A stretch of 64,000 bases of DNA from 40CM-2-70-7 sp035505915 (GCA_035505915.1 DATJQI010000050.1:17155-81154); one strand, 5' to 3'. Shown: positions 25,236 to 34,386, numbered from the stretch's first letter. Notes: generated by a model from the sequence alone, not told the origin. Program-made: numbers and translations.

Positions 25236-26057
25236 GTGAATTCCCGGCTCTGGCCCCTCCTGTTGCTGGCGGCGGCGTGCACGGCACGCCCCGTGCCGGA
25301 GCGCGCCGCCCGGGCCCCTTCGGTCCCCGCGGACTCCGAAATCCCGTCCGGTCCCCTGGGCCTTTCCATCCGGCGCGGCCTCGCGCTCGTCACCGCGACC
25401 CGCGAGAGCCTGCCGGGGCACGTCGGCTCGGCGCTCCGCTGCGTGAGCTGCCATCTCGATGAAGGGCGCCGGGGCCCCGCCTCGTGGGTGGGCGCGCTGG
25501 GCCGCTTCCCCCAGTACCGCTCGCGTTCCGGCACCGTCGAAACGCTGGAGTACCGCATCAACGGGTGCTTCACGAGGAGCTTGAACGGGCGGGCGATCCC
25601 GGTGGACGGGCCGGACATGCGGGACATCGTTTCCTACATGGCGTTCCTCTCCCGCGGCCAGGCGGTGGGCGTGCCGCCCTCGGCTCCCGACGCGCGCTGG
25701 AATGCGCTCACACCCGACCCCGCCGCGGGCGGGCGCTTCTTCATCGCGACCTGCGCGCGCTGCCACGGCGCGAACGGCGAGGGGAGCGACAAGGCGCCGC
25801 CGCTCTGGGGCGATCGATCGTTCAACATCGGCGCCGGCATGGCCCGGGTCCGCACCGCGGCGGCGTTCGTCGTGGCCAACATGCCGTTCGACAAGGCCGT
25901 GACCCTCACCGATCAAGAGGCTCTGGACGTCGCGGCGTACATCGACGCACAGCCGCGCCCCGACTTCCCGGGGAAGGAGAACGACTGGCCGAACGGCGAC
26001 CCGCCTCCGGACGTCGCCTATCCGACGCACGCGAAGCTTTCCCGCGCCCATCCCTGA
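25236..26057 (+). CDS. TsdA-like dihaem cytochrome c lipoprotein
   Basis: A 273-residue exported dihaem cytochrome. A lipoprotein signal (NSRLWPLLLLAAAC) precedes two cytochrome c domains with CVSCH and CARCH haem sites. The first domain carries FPQYRSR, LEYRINGCFTRSLNG and a DIVSYMAFLSRG run, matching thiosulfate dehydrogenase/tetrathionate reductase TsdA, in which the Cys of the RINxC segment is an axial haem ligand. Thiosulfate oxidation to tetrathionate is therefore the likely reaction. GTG at 25236 gives a compact signal peptide; TTG at 25197 is an alternative. A Tat-exported DsrE-like protein follows after 37 bases. Cytochrome maturation genes lie at 52.9-55 kb. Confidence 0.85.
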   Translation: MNSRLWPLLLLAAACTARPVPERAARAPSVPADSEIPSGPLGLSIRRGLALVTATRESLPGHVGSALRCVSCHLDEGRRGPASWVGALGRFPQYRSRSGTVETLEYRINGCFTRSLNGRAIPVDGPDMRDIVSYMAFLSRGQAVGVPPSAPDARWNALTPDPAAGGRFFIATCARCHGANGEGSDKAPPLWGDRSFNIGAGMARVRTAAAFVVANMPFDKAVTLTDQEALDVAAYIDAQPRPDFPGKENDWPNGDPPPDVAYPTHAKLSRAHP

Positions 26058-26094
26058 CCGGCGCGTTCACCCGTACCACTGGAGGATTCTTCCC

Positions 26095-26778
26095 ATGTTC
26101 GACCTGAAGCTCCCCACTCACCGGCGTGGCTTTCTGGGACGTATGGCGGCCGGCGCCGCGGCCGTCGGCCTGGGCTCGATGGTGGATCCGGTCGCGGCCG
26201 CGGCCGAGTCGACCACGGCCGCCGACGCGGCGTTCGAGGCCTGGCTGAACAAGATCACCGGGAAGCACAAGACGATGTTCGACGCGCCGGCGGTGAACGA
26301 CGGGTTCTGCTTCGTCTGGGCCCGCGTGTACCTGAACACCGCCAATGCGACCTACGGCACGATGGACGCCGACAACACGGCGGCGATCGTGCTGCGTCAC
26401 TTCGCCGCGCCCCTCGCGCTGCAGGACGCCGCCTGGGCCAAGTACAAGCTCGGCGAGTTCATCAAGTTCAACGACCCGAAGACCGGCGCCCCGTCCCTCC
26501 GCAATCCGTGGTTCAAGATGGCCGCGGCCGACCAGATGATTCCGGGGATCGGCATCGACGACCTGATCGCGAAGGGCGTGCTGGTGGGCGTCTGCAACGT
26601 CGCGCTGACCGTGTTCAGCGGCATGCTGGCCGGGAAGATGGGCGGCGGGGCGACGGGGGATTCGGTCCGGTCCGACCTGATCGCCAACCTCGTGCCCGGC
26701 GTGCAGGTCGTGCCGTCCGGCGTGCTCGCCGTGAACCGCACCCAGGAGAAGGGCTGCACGTACACGTTCGCGGGCTGA
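26095..26778 (+). CDS. Tat-exported DsrE-like protein
   Basis: A 227-residue protein with a twin-arginine signal (HRRGFLGRMAAGAAAVGLG) cleaved near VAAAA. The C-terminal half resembles DsrE/DsrF-fold proteins: LIAKGVLVGVCNVAL places a Cys where sulfur-carrying DsrE proteins have theirs, and LVPGVQVVPSGVLAVNRTQEKGCTYTF matches the family's last strand-helix-strand. DsrE-type proteins carry or relay sulfane sulfur. The placement behind a TsdA-like cytochrome supports a periplasmic sulfur role, but this is inference. GGAGG lies before the ATG at 26095, and a strong hairpin follows the stop. Confidence 0.72.
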   Translation: MFDLKLPTHRRGFLGRMAAGAAAVGLGSMVDPVAAAAESTTAADAAFEAWLNKITGKHKTMFDAPAVNDGFCFVWARVYLNTANATYGTMDADNTAAIVLRHFAAPLALQDAAWAKYKLGEFIKFNDPKTGAPSLRNPWFKMAAADQMIPGIGIDDLIAKGVLVGVCNVALTVFSGMLAGKMGGGATGDSVRSDLIANLVPGVQVVPSGVLAVNRTQEKGCTYTFAG

Positions 26779-26786
26779 GAAGAACG

Positions 26787-26827
26787 GGTGATCAGCGGCC
26801 GGTGCGGACCACCGGCCGCTGGTCACC
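26787..26827. terminator. Bidirectional terminator hairpin
   Basis: An uninterrupted stem of about 18 bp (26787-26804 with 26810-26827, one G-U pair) with a 5-base loop lies between the convergent DsrE-like and response-regulator genes. Confidence 0.75.
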
Positions 26828-26831
26828 GTGG

Positions 26832-27518
26832 TCAGCGCTCGAGACGGTAGCCGGTCTTTCGGACGGTGAGGATGTGGCGCGGGGCGGCCAGGTCCGCCTC
26901 GAGCTTGCGCCGCAGCTCGGCGATGTGGGTGTCGACCGTCCGGGACATCACGGCGGCGCTGTAGCCCCAGACCTCCGTGAGCAGCTCCGCGCGCGATGCC
27001 ACGGCGCCGCGCCGGTCGATCAGGGCGAGGAGGAGGTCGTACTCCTTCGGCGTCAGGGTGACCGGCTCGCCGCGCCGGCGGACGGTGCGTGACGCCGTGT
27101 GCACCTCGACCTCCCCGAACTGCTCGACCGGAGGCGTTTCCGGGGCGGCGGTCGACGCCGCCCGGCGGAGGAGGGCCTCCACGCGGGCCAGCAGCTCCAG
27201 CACGCCGAAGGGCTTCGTGACGTAGTCGTCGGCGCCGAGCCTGAGGCCCCGGACCTTGTCGGACTCGTCGCCCCGGGCGGTGAGGATGAGGATGGGCAGG
27301 CGGCGTCCTTCGTCCCGCAGCGTCCGGAGCACGCGGAAGCCGTCCAGGCCCGGCAGCATCAGATCGAGGATGATGAGATCGGGCTCGCCCTTCCGGACCC
27401 GCGCCAGGCCGGCCGCGCCGTCTCCCGCCACTTCGACCTGGTGGCCTTCGATTTCCAGGTTGTTCCGCAGGCCGTAGGCCAGGTCCTGATTGTCCTCGAT
27501 GACCAGAACCGTGCTCAC
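26832..27518 (-). CDS. OmpR/PhoB-family response regulator
   Basis: A 228-residue regulator with a receiver domain (VLVIEDNQD, phospho-acceptor Asp in LIILDLMLPG, Lys in DYVTKPFG) and a winged-helix DNA-binding domain (LTPKEYDLLLALIDRRG, SRTVDTHIAELRRKLE, TVRKTGYRL). The GTG start at 27518 overlaps the kinase stop by 4 bases; the extra open frame upstream is a shadow over the kinase. It pairs with the kinase at 27515-29191. Targets unknown, though the M28 peptidase and small membrane protein upstream share its strand. Confidence 0.94.
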   Translation of the reverse strand: MSTVLVIEDNQDLAYGLRNNLEIEGHQVEVAGDGAAGLARVRKGEPDLIILDLMLPGLDGFRVLRTLRDEGRRLPILILTARGDESDKVRGLRLGADDYVTKPFGVLELLARVEALLRRAASTAAPETPPVEQFGEVEVHTASRTVRRRGEPVTLTPKEYDLLLALIDRRGAVASRAELLTEVWGYSAAVMSRTVDTHIAELRRKLEADLAAPRHILTVRKTGYRLER

Positions 27519-29191
27519 GTGAGCGCCTCCACCGCCTGGGCCGCGCCCGCCGGCGCTGGGGGCGTCGCGTCCGGCAGCTCGATGATGAAGCGGGCGCCGC
27601 CGGCTTCCGCTTCGTCGCACCAGACGCGCCCCCGGTGCAGCATCGCGAGCTCCCGCACCACCGCCAGCCCGATGCCCGTGCCCGCCACGGCGGAGCCCCG
27701 GTCCCGGCGCAGCCGCCAGAACCGGTCCCACACGCGCTCCCGCGCGTCGGGCGGGACGCCCGGACCCAGGTCGTCCACGGTGATGCGCAGATACCCGCCC
27801 CACCGCTCGAGCGTGATGGAGACGGTCTGCCCGTCGGGCCCGTACTTCACGGCGTTGTCGAGGAGGTTGAGGAGCATCTGGTGGAGGGCGCCGGGATCCA
27901 CGTTGGCCACGAGGCGATCGTCCAGGACGGTGCGGACCGTCACGTTCCGCGCCGCGGCCAGCGGCTCGAAACGCTCCACGGCCGACCGGATGAGCGGCGC
28001 CACCGGCGCGGGCGCGGCGTCGATGCGCGCGGTGTGGCGCTCCGAGCGCGAGAAGTGCAGGAGATTCTCGACCAGGTGCGTCAGCCGCCGCGCCTCCTGG
28101 TCGATGATCACGAGCGAGCGGGAGCGCTCCTCCTGGGAGCGCACGCGTCCCAGCCGGAGCGTTTCGGAGAACATCCGGATCTGCGCGAGGGGCGTGCGCA
28201 GCTCGTGGGACACGCTGGCCACGAAGTCGGATCGCAGGCCGGCGAGCGCGTACTCGCGCCGCAGCTGATACAGGATGCCCCCCACGAGGACCGCGGTGAT
28301 CAGGAGGAGTCCGGTGATGAGCGGCAACCGGGAACGGGGCAGGCCGCCGATCACCAGCTTGCTCGCCATGTCGGGGCGCAGAGTCACCTCGAACCGCAGG
28401 CGGCCCATCATCGTGTTCAGCGAGTCCCGCCCCGTGAAGTCCGGCGGGTACGACACCTCGGAGCGGTAGATGTCCTGACCCAGCGCGTCCTGAATCGCCA
28501 CCGAGCCGATGGAGTCGTAGGGCACGCCGCCCGTCAGCGTCGGCGGAATGAGAGGGCCGTGCTCGGCCGCGTCCACGAACAGCGGCATCAGGGTGTGGAC
28601 GTCCGCCGCGAAGCCGACCGCCTCGCGCGGCGCGCCGGTCGCGTCCCGTTCCAGCTTGTACACGAGCATCATCCGCCGGTAGGGCGGGCCCCCGACGATC
28701 ACGGCGTCGGCCCAGTCGGGCCGGTGCACCCCGTGCACGTAGCTGTCCAGCGTGTCCGTCATCCAGTGCCGGACGCCGGGGTCCACGGCGCCCCCGCGGG
28801 TGACGAGCACCCGGTCCGGGAGCGTCAGGTCGAAGGCGAACGCCATCCGGGACAACCCGGCGCGGGCGCTCGAGTCCGAGTGCTGCGCCAGCTCGAACGG
28901 CGCGGGAAGCGTGCGCTGGTGGGTCACCGAGCGGAGATGGTCGAGGGCGTCCAGCGCCGGACCGAACCCGAAGTAGAAGACTTCCTGCGCGGTGCGGGTG
29001 GCGAGCCGGCTCGCGGCGAAGGCGGAGTAATCCCGCAGCACGCGCTCGGCGGTGGCGCGGTGCGACGTGACCTCCATCAGCGCCTGATACGCGAGCAGGG
29101 ACGTGATGCCGAGGGTGGCCACCAGCAGTGCCACCACCAGGACGCCCCGGGGTCGGGGCTTGGGGGCGCGCGGCGGAGGAGTGGAGCGCAT
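27515..29191 (-). CDS. Membrane sensor histidine kinase
   Basis: A 558-residue kinase. One transmembrane helix near residue 15-40, a large periplasmic sensor part (about 45-270), and a second helix (LPLITGLLLITAVLVGGIL) are followed by a HisKA domain with SHELRTPLAQIRM and a HATPase_c domain with LLDNAVKYGPDG, DDLGPGVP and GTGIGLAVV. No HAMP domain is evident between the second helix and the H box. Start: ATG at 29191, 7 bases behind TAGCTT. It is translationally coupled to the response regulator. A two-helix membrane protein is encoded 58 bases upstream and may be an accessory sensor. Confidence 0.93.
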   Translation of the reverse strand: MRSTPPPRAPKPRPRGVLVVALLVATLGITSLLAYQALMEVTSHRATAERVLRDYSAFAASRLATRTAQEVFYFGFGPALDALDHLRSVTHQRTLPAPFELAQHSDSSARAGLSRMAFAFDLTLPDRVLVTRGGAVDPGVRHWMTDTLDSYVHGVHRPDWADAVIVGGPPYRRMMLVYKLERDATGAPREAVGFAADVHTLMPLFVDAAEHGPLIPPTLTGGVPYDSIGSVAIQDALGQDIYRSEVSYPPDFTGRDSLNTMMGRLRFEVTLRPDMASKLVIGGLPRSRLPLITGLLLITAVLVGGILYQLRREYALAGLRSDFVASVSHELRTPLAQIRMFSETLRLGRVRSQEERSRSLVIIDQEARRLTHLVENLLHFSRSERHTARIDAAPAPVAPLIRSAVERFEPLAAARNVTVRTVLDDRLVANVDPGALHQMLLNLLDNAVKYGPDGQTVSITLERWGGYLRITVDDLGPGVPPDARERVWDRFWRLRRDRGSAVAGTGIGLAVVRELAMLHRGRVWCDEAEAGGARFIIELPDATPPAPAGAAQAVEALT

Positions 29192-29198
29192 CGGCTGG

Positions 29199-29204
29199 AA
29201 GCTA
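29199..29204 (-). promoter_or_regulatory. -10-like hexamer of the sensor kinase, leaderless
   Basis: TAGCTT on the minus strand ends 7 bases before the ATG at 29191, with no Shine-Dalgarno between. Confidence 0.45.
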
Positions 29205-29249
29205 TCGCCGGGGGCGGGGCTCCGCCGGGGGTTTACGGGACCCTAACAG

Positions 29250-29879
29250 CTAGACCTTCACTTCGATGGTCGCCCCCCGCTTGTAGCGGATGTAGAGCCA
29301 GGCCATCGGAACGACGAGCGTGCCGGCCGCGATCACGGTGAGTCCCAGGAGCAGCGCGGCCAGGAGCACCCCGTGCTGGGACGTCTCCGCCGCGTCGAAG
29401 AGCGCCGCGTCCTGACTGCCGAGGAGCACGGTCATCGCCTGACGGGCGTTGGTGCTCGCCGTGGGATCCGCGGAGGCGAGCCCCTCCAGGATGGTGCGGA
29501 CCTGGGCCTGGTCCCCCGAGTCCGGCAGCGTCTGGGCCAGGCTCGCGAGCTCGGTGCGCAGCCGGTCGCGCAGCTGATCCCGCTGGGCCTGCGCCTCGGG
29601 GCGCTGGTACGCCGGGTCCGTGCTCGTCGCCATCTGATGCCAGACCTCGTACGCGGCCGAATAGCTGTGGAGGGTCTGCGAGACGCGCGCCCCCTGCCGC
29701 ACCGTCCGCGACGCCTTCTGCAGCGAGCTGATCAGATCGAGCCCGAAGATGAACGCGATGATGAGCGTCGCCGCGCTGATGGTGACGGCGATGCCGGGAC
29801 GGATGAAGGTGTAATCCTTCATCGCGATGGCGAACGAGGAACGCCCGACGGACGGGCGGGGCGGCATGGGGTTGCTCAT
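29250..29879 (-). CDS. Two-helix membrane protein resembling a four-helix-bundle sensor
   Basis: A 209-residue protein with a transmembrane helix near residues 28-50, an extracytoplasmic, highly alpha-helical part of about 120 residues (SLQKASRTVRQG...RDRLRTELASLAQTLP), and a second helix near 170-195, ending in a short basic tail. This is the topology of the 4HB ligand-binding part of chemoreceptors, but the signalling domain is missing. It lies between an M28 peptidase and a sensor kinase on the same strand (gaps of 60 and 58 bases), so it could be an auxiliary sensor. I do not recognise a named family with certainty. Confidence 0.7.
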   Translation of the reverse strand: MSNPMPPRPSVGRSSFAIAMKDYTFIRPGIAVTISAATLIIAFIFGLDLISSLQKASRTVRQGARVSQTLHSYSAAYEVWHQMATSTDPAYQRPEAQAQRDQLRDRLRTELASLAQTLPDSGDQAQVRTILEGLASADPTASTNARQAMTVLLGSQDAALFDAAETSQHGVLLAALLLGLTVIAAGTLVVPMAWLYIRYKRGATIEVKV

Positions 29880-29939
29880 CGGGGTCCGAGGCTCGTCAAG
29901 AAGAAGAGGTCCCCACGGTATCCGCCGCTCCGGAGGGTG

Positions 29940-32090
29940 TCAATGGGCCAGCACGGCGGCGAGCTGTCCCGCCGCCTGGCGCACCGCGGCGGTGTAGCGG
30001 TCGACCGCCGCCGCCACGCGCGCCGCTTCGGCCCGGGCTTCGTCCAGCCGCTCCTGGTCCACGGCCTCGCGGATGCCGGGCATCGTCTTCACGCCGTACC
30101 CGGTGTAGAACCCGGGGGCGTAGACCAGGTTGCGGTACCAGGGGCGCCGGGGGAGCCCCGCGGTGTCCGAGAGCGCCCGTTCCGCCCGGGCCAGCGTCTG
30201 ATTGAGCGCCGCGAGCGCCGGACGGCGGCGCGCCAGGCCGGCCGTAGCGGCCGCGGCGACGCTGTCCGCCAGGCGGTCGTACTGCGCCGCCGCGGTGTCC
30301 AGGCGGGCCAGGGCGTCGCGCACCGCCGAGAGGTCGAGGCCGGCGAGGCTCGGGGACCGGGCGGCCTGCTTGTCGATCTCGTCGAGGTAGCCGCGGTAGG
30401 TCTTCGCCGCGCGCGAGAACTGGAAGGGCAGGACCGGCGCGTCGGCCATCCGCAGCACGGCGGTCGCCATCGTCTGCGCTTCCGTCACGCCGTACGCGAA
30501 GGTCGGATCGAGGAAGCGGTCGTAGAACGTGTACGAGTCGTAGACAGAGTGATAGATCCCCGCGGGGGTCGCGCCGCTGTAACCGGTGTTGACGGACGCG
30601 ACCGCGAGGTGGTCGATGAACGACGAGTAATCGGAGCCGGAGCCCAGCGCCCCGAGGTGAAAGAGGGAGTCGGCCGCCGAGTCGCCGGCCGGGCGCTGGT
30701 GAGCCGCCCGGGCCTCGAGCACGCTCTTGCCGCTCACGGGGTCCCGGATGTCCCGCGCCACCTGCTCCACGAACGCCTCGAGGCTGTGGGACCCCTCGGC
30801 GTCCAGCCACCCCGCTTCGTTGGTGTCCGAGTTGTAGTAGACCACGGCCTTCTGCTCGAGCTCCGCGGCGTGGCGCTCGGCCCATTCGGTGGAGCCAAGC
30901 AGCCCCCATTCCTCGCCGTCCCAGGCCGCGAACACGATGGTGCGGGCCGGCCGCCAACCGGTCTTGAGCAGCGCGGCGAGTGACCGCGCGGTCTCCTCGA
31001 GCGCCACCTGGCCCGAAATGGGGTCCTCGGCGCCGTTCACCCACGCGTCGTGGTGGTTGCCGTAGATCACCCACTGGTCGGGATCCGTGGCGCCCGGAAT
31101 CGTGGCGATCACGTCGTACAGCGGCCGGGTCTTCCAGTCGAACGAGACGGCGAGGTGCACACGGGCCGGGCCGGCGCCGACGTGGTAGGTGATGGGCAGC
31201 GCGCCGCGCCACGCCTCCGGGGGCACGGCGCCGCCCAGGTTCCGCAGGAGCGGCAGCGCGTCGTCATACGAAATGGGGAGGACCGGGATCTTTTCGATCG
31301 TGGTCGCCTCCGCCATCGTGAGCCGATGGGGGTCGCCGGGCACGGACGCCCATCCCGGCGAGAGCGGGTCTCCGGGGTAGAGCGGCATGTCCATCACGCT
31401 CCCCCGCTGGACGCCGGCGCCGGGCCGCATCGGACCCTTGGGGTAGACGTCCTTCACGAAGTAGCCGTCGTCCCGCGGGTCCGAATAGATGATGCAGCCG
31501 ATCGCGCCGTGCTCCGCGGCCACCTTCACCTTGATCCCCCGCCAGGACTCGCCGTACCGGGCGATCACGATCTTCCCTTTGACGCTCACGCCCAGGGAGT
31601 CGAGCACCTTGTAGTCGGCGGGCACGCCGTAATTCACGTAAACCAGGTCGCCGGTGACGTCGCCGTCGGGTGAGTACGCGTTGAAGGTGGGCAGCTGATC
31701 GCTCTGCCCCGAGGTCGAGTCCTCCGGAATCCCGGGCTCCTTCAGCACCGCGACGTAGTGCTCGGGTCCCACCAGCTCGAGCGTGCGGGACACGGGGCGG
31801 GGCATCAGAGCCTCGAACTGCTCGATGCGGGCGTCCAAGCCCCAGGACCGGAAGCGCGCCAGGATCGTCTCGGCGACGTGGTGCGAGCGCTCGGTGCCGG
31901 CCTCGTGCGGGATCGCCGACAGGAGCCGGATGGCGACCCGCACGCTGTCCGGATTCGGCACCGCCCGGGCGGCGTTCTCCACGCGGAGCTCGGTGCCGAG
32001 GGCGTCGGCCGGAAAGCCGCGAATGGGAGCGGGTTGCTGAGCCGGGAGAGCGGCGGCGCAGAGCACGCCGAGGGTGAGGAGGAGACGCAT
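29940..32090 (-). CDS. Exported M28 peptidase, glutamate carboxypeptidase II-like
   Basis: A 716-residue exported metallopeptidase. A signal peptide (MRLLLTLGVLCAAALPAQQ) is followed by a PA domain, the M28 zinc-peptidase domain and a C-terminal transferrin-receptor-like dimerisation domain, the full layout of GCPII/NAALADase. Zinc and catalytic residues are visible: His and Asp in YGNHHDAWVNGA, the Glu pair in WDGEEWG, Asp in YYNSDTNE, His in GIYHSVYD. It likely trims C-terminal acidic residues from peptides in the periplasm or outside the cell. The ATG at 32090 starts the signal peptide; the in-frame extension upstream is ignored. Confidence 0.93.
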   Translation of the reverse strand: MRLLLTLGVLCAAALPAQQPAPIRGFPADALGTELRVENAARAVPNPDSVRVAIRLLSAIPHEAGTERSHHVAETILARFRSWGLDARIEQFEALMPRPVSRTLELVGPEHYVAVLKEPGIPEDSTSGQSDQLPTFNAYSPDGDVTGDLVYVNYGVPADYKVLDSLGVSVKGKIVIARYGESWRGIKVKVAAEHGAIGCIIYSDPRDDGYFVKDVYPKGPMRPGAGVQRGSVMDMPLYPGDPLSPGWASVPGDPHRLTMAEATTIEKIPVLPISYDDALPLLRNLGGAVPPEAWRGALPITYHVGAGPARVHLAVSFDWKTRPLYDVIATIPGATDPDQWVIYGNHHDAWVNGAEDPISGQVALEETARSLAALLKTGWRPARTIVFAAWDGEEWGLLGSTEWAERHAAELEQKAVVYYNSDTNEAGWLDAEGSHSLEAFVEQVARDIRDPVSGKSVLEARAAHQRPAGDSAADSLFHLGALGSGSDYSSFIDHLAVASVNTGYSGATPAGIYHSVYDSYTFYDRFLDPTFAYGVTEAQTMATAVLRMADAPVLPFQFSRAAKTYRGYLDEIDKQAARSPSLAGLDLSAVRDALARLDTAAAQYDRLADSVAAAATAGLARRRPALAALNQTLARAERALSDTAGLPRRPWYRNLVYAPGFYTGYGVKTMPGIREAVDQERLDEARAEAARVAAAVDRYTAAVRQAAGQLAAVLAH

Positions 32091-32132
32091 CGTAAGAAGC
32101 CCGAGGGTGTTTGGGAGGGGTAACGCTACGGG

Positions 32133-32173
32133 GGGAAGCGGGAAGAGGGAAGCGTGACACTTCCCGCTCCCCC
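32133..32173. repeat. GGGAAGCG micro-repeat cluster in a divergent intergenic region
   Basis: Tandem GGGAAGCG/GGGAAGA units at 32133-32154 are followed by an inverted CTTCCCGCTC copy at 32160-32169. The same motif recurs at 49987-50017 and inside the GGR gene at 59353-59384. The 214-base gap between the two M28 genes otherwise holds only the Shine-Dalgarno of the plus-strand gene. Confidence 0.6.
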
Positions 32174-32304
32174 TCATCGGCGTCACCTCCGGCTCGCCTT
32201 GACGATTCGGTTAGGAAACGGCAAGGTCCTGGTAATCCGGAAGCCAACACTCGAGCCGGTGTCGTCGTATGACCAGCATCTCTCAAGTATCGGAGGAAGC
32301 ACCC

Positions 32305-33855
32305 GTGAAACGCCTGAATCGGTGGGCAGTCCTCGCGCTCGCCGGCCTCCTGGCCGGCGCGCGGCTCGAGGCGCAGGACCTGACCGTGGATACCACGGGG
32401 GTCGGCGCGCTGATCGAGCAGGGGATGCACCACTCCGAAGCCATGCAGAACCTGGAACACCTCGCGGACATCATCGGCCCCCGCCTCACCGGCTCACCCG
32501 CGGCCCGGGCCGCCAACGACTGGATGATGCAGCGACTCAAGGACTACGGGGTCGACGCCCACCTCGAGTCCTGGACGTTCGCCGGGACCTGGTCACGCGG
32601 CCCGATGTGGATGCGGATGACCGCCCCGCGGAAGCACGACGTCATCGCGGCCAGCTGGGCCTGGACGCCGGGCACCGACGGCCGGACCGTGGCCGGCCCG
32701 GTGGTCCTGATCAACGCCATGAACGCCGATTCCCTCGCGGCGTACCGGTCCAAGGTCCGCGGCGCGTGGCTGATGCTGCGTCCCCCCGCGAACGTGTGGA
32801 ACAACGACGGGCCGCCGATGACCGCGGCGGACTCCGCGGAGATGCGGGCGCGGTTCCGGGGCCCGGGCGGCCCCGGCGGCCCCCAGATGGATTCGGCGGC
32901 GCGGGCCAAGGCGGCGCAGTTCCGCGTCGACCTTCCTTATATGCTGCGGAACCTGGGCGCCAAGGGGATTCTGATCGACGGCGCCAAGGAGCAGACCCTG
33001 CTCACCATGAGCGGCTCACCCAACGCCCCCGTGCCGCTGCCGCAGGTGACCATCGCCCACGAGGACTACACGCTCTTCGACCGGCTGATCAAGCAGGGGA
33101 TCACGCCGCGGGTGGAAGCGAACATCCGGAACTCGATGAGCCTCAAGCCCGTGCCCCAGTGGAACACGGTGGGTGAGATCAAAGGGACCGAGCATCCGGG
33201 GCAGGTCGTGATCGTCGGCGGGCACCTGGACTCCTGGGACCTGGGCACCGGCGCCACGGACAACGGCACCGGCTCCATCGCCACCCTCGAGGCGGCGCGG
33301 ATCATCGCCGCGTCGGGCGTGAAGCCCAAGCGGACCATCCGGTTCGTGCTCTTCACCGGCGAGGAAGAAGGGCTCCTGGGCTCGCAGGCGTACGCCAAGG
33401 CCCATGCCGGCGAGGCCGACTCGATTCAGGCGGTGATCGTGCTGGACAACGGCGTCGGCGCCATCACCGGCCAGGCCCTGCAGGGCCGGAACGAGCTGGC
33501 GGGACTGTGGAAGTCGATCCTGGCGCCGGTGGCGTCGCTCAATGCCGACTCGGTGCGGGAGGGGAACAAGGGCGGCACCGACCACCTGTCGTTCCTCGCG
33601 TACGGCGTCCCGGCGTTCAACTTCGATCAGCTGACGCGCGGCTACAACCACACGCACCACTCCCAGTCGGACACGTACGACAAGGCGATCCCCTGGGATC
33701 TGGAGCAGGCGTCGACGGTGATGGCGGTGTCGGCGCTCGAGCTGGCCGACCTGTCGGGAATGATTCCGCGGGGGCAGTCGGCGCCGGTGCAGAACTTCTT
33801 CGGGCCGAAGCCGTCACCGGCCGTGATGCATCCGCCCGTGACCGGCAAGAAGTGA
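32305..33855 (+). CDS. Exported M28 peptidase, carboxypeptidase Q-like
   Basis: A 516-residue exported zinc peptidase of the M28 family, nearer to carboxypeptidase Q/aminopeptidase Y than to the GCPII-like neighbour. A signal peptide ends near ARLEAQD. A PA-like insert (about 130-270) precedes the catalytic core: His and Asp in GGHLDSWDLG and ATDNGTG, catalytic Glu pair in FTGEEEGLLG, Asp in VLDNGVG, and His in NHTHHSQSDTYD. GGAGG at 32292-32296 lies 8 bases before the GTG at 32305, which decides the start. Divergent from the other M28 gene; together they suggest peptide scavenging. Confidence 0.93.
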   Translation: MKRLNRWAVLALAGLLAGARLEAQDLTVDTTGVGALIEQGMHHSEAMQNLEHLADIIGPRLTGSPAARAANDWMMQRLKDYGVDAHLESWTFAGTWSRGPMWMRMTAPRKHDVIAASWAWTPGTDGRTVAGPVVLINAMNADSLAAYRSKVRGAWLMLRPPANVWNNDGPPMTAADSAEMRARFRGPGGPGGPQMDSAARAKAAQFRVDLPYMLRNLGAKGILIDGAKEQTLLTMSGSPNAPVPLPQVTIAHEDYTLFDRLIKQGITPRVEANIRNSMSLKPVPQWNTVGEIKGTEHPGQVVIVGGHLDSWDLGTGATDNGTGSIATLEAARIIAASGVKPKRTIRFVLFTGEEEGLLGSQAYAKAHAGEADSIQAVIVLDNGVGAITGQALQGRNELAGLWKSILAPVASLNADSVREGNKGGTDHLSFLAYGVPAFNFDQLTRGYNHTHHSQSDTYDKAIPWDLEQASTVMAVSALELADLSGMIPRGQSAPVQNFFGPKPSPAVMHPPVTGKK

Positions 33856-33862
33856 CCGAGGC

Positions 33863-34339
33863 TTAGGCTTCGGCGAAGAGCGCCCGCAGGTTGAGTGGCC
33901 GCGTGTGCATCGTGAGGGATCCATCCTCGGCACGCGGCCATTCTTCTTGCGGCCGGTCGCGATAGAGCTCCACGCCGTTGCCGTCGGGGTCGCGCAGGTA
34001 GATCGCCTCGCTCACCCCGTGGTCGGACGCCCCTTCCAGCGGGATGCCGTGGTCGATCACTCGCTGTACGGCGCGGGCCAGCGCCTTCCGGTCCGGATAC
34101 AGGATGGCGAAATGATACAGGCCGGTGGTGCCCGGGGCCGGGGCCGGCGCGCCCACGCCCGCCCAGGTGTTGAGGGCCACATGATGATGATAGCCGCCGG
34201 CGGACAGGAACACCGCCTCCGGTCCGTACCGGGCGGTGACTTCGAACCCGAGCACGTCGCGGTAGAACGCCAGGGCGCGCTCCAAGTCCGCCACCGTCAG
34301 GTGGACGTGGCCGATCCGGGTCCGGGGGTCGATGGTCAT
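33863..34339 (-). CDS. VOC-family (glyoxalase/extradiol dioxygenase-like) protein
   Basis: A 158-residue vicinal-oxygen-chelate protein with the two beta-alpha-beta-beta-beta halves: IGHVHLTVADLERALAFYRDVLGFEV and GLYHFAILYPDRKAL. Candidate metal ligands are the His of GHVHLT, the His of LYHFAI and the Glu of NGVELYRD. This ligand set and the YLRDPDGNGVELY ending match CatE-like catechol dioxygenase relatives. Substrate unknown. Convergent with the M28 gene (7 bases between stops) and divergent from pruA. Confidence 0.85.
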   Translation of the reverse strand: MTIDPRTRIGHVHLTVADLERALAFYRDVLGFEVTARYGPEAVFLSAGGYHHHVALNTWAGVGAPAPAPGTTGLYHFAILYPDRKALARAVQRVIDHGIPLEGASDHGVSEAIYLRDPDGNGVELYRDRPQEEWPRAEDGSLTMHTRPLNLRALFAEA

Positions 34340-34386
34340 CGCACTAGGTAAACGTCCGGGGGTTCCCGGGTTAGATTTCGCCTCCC

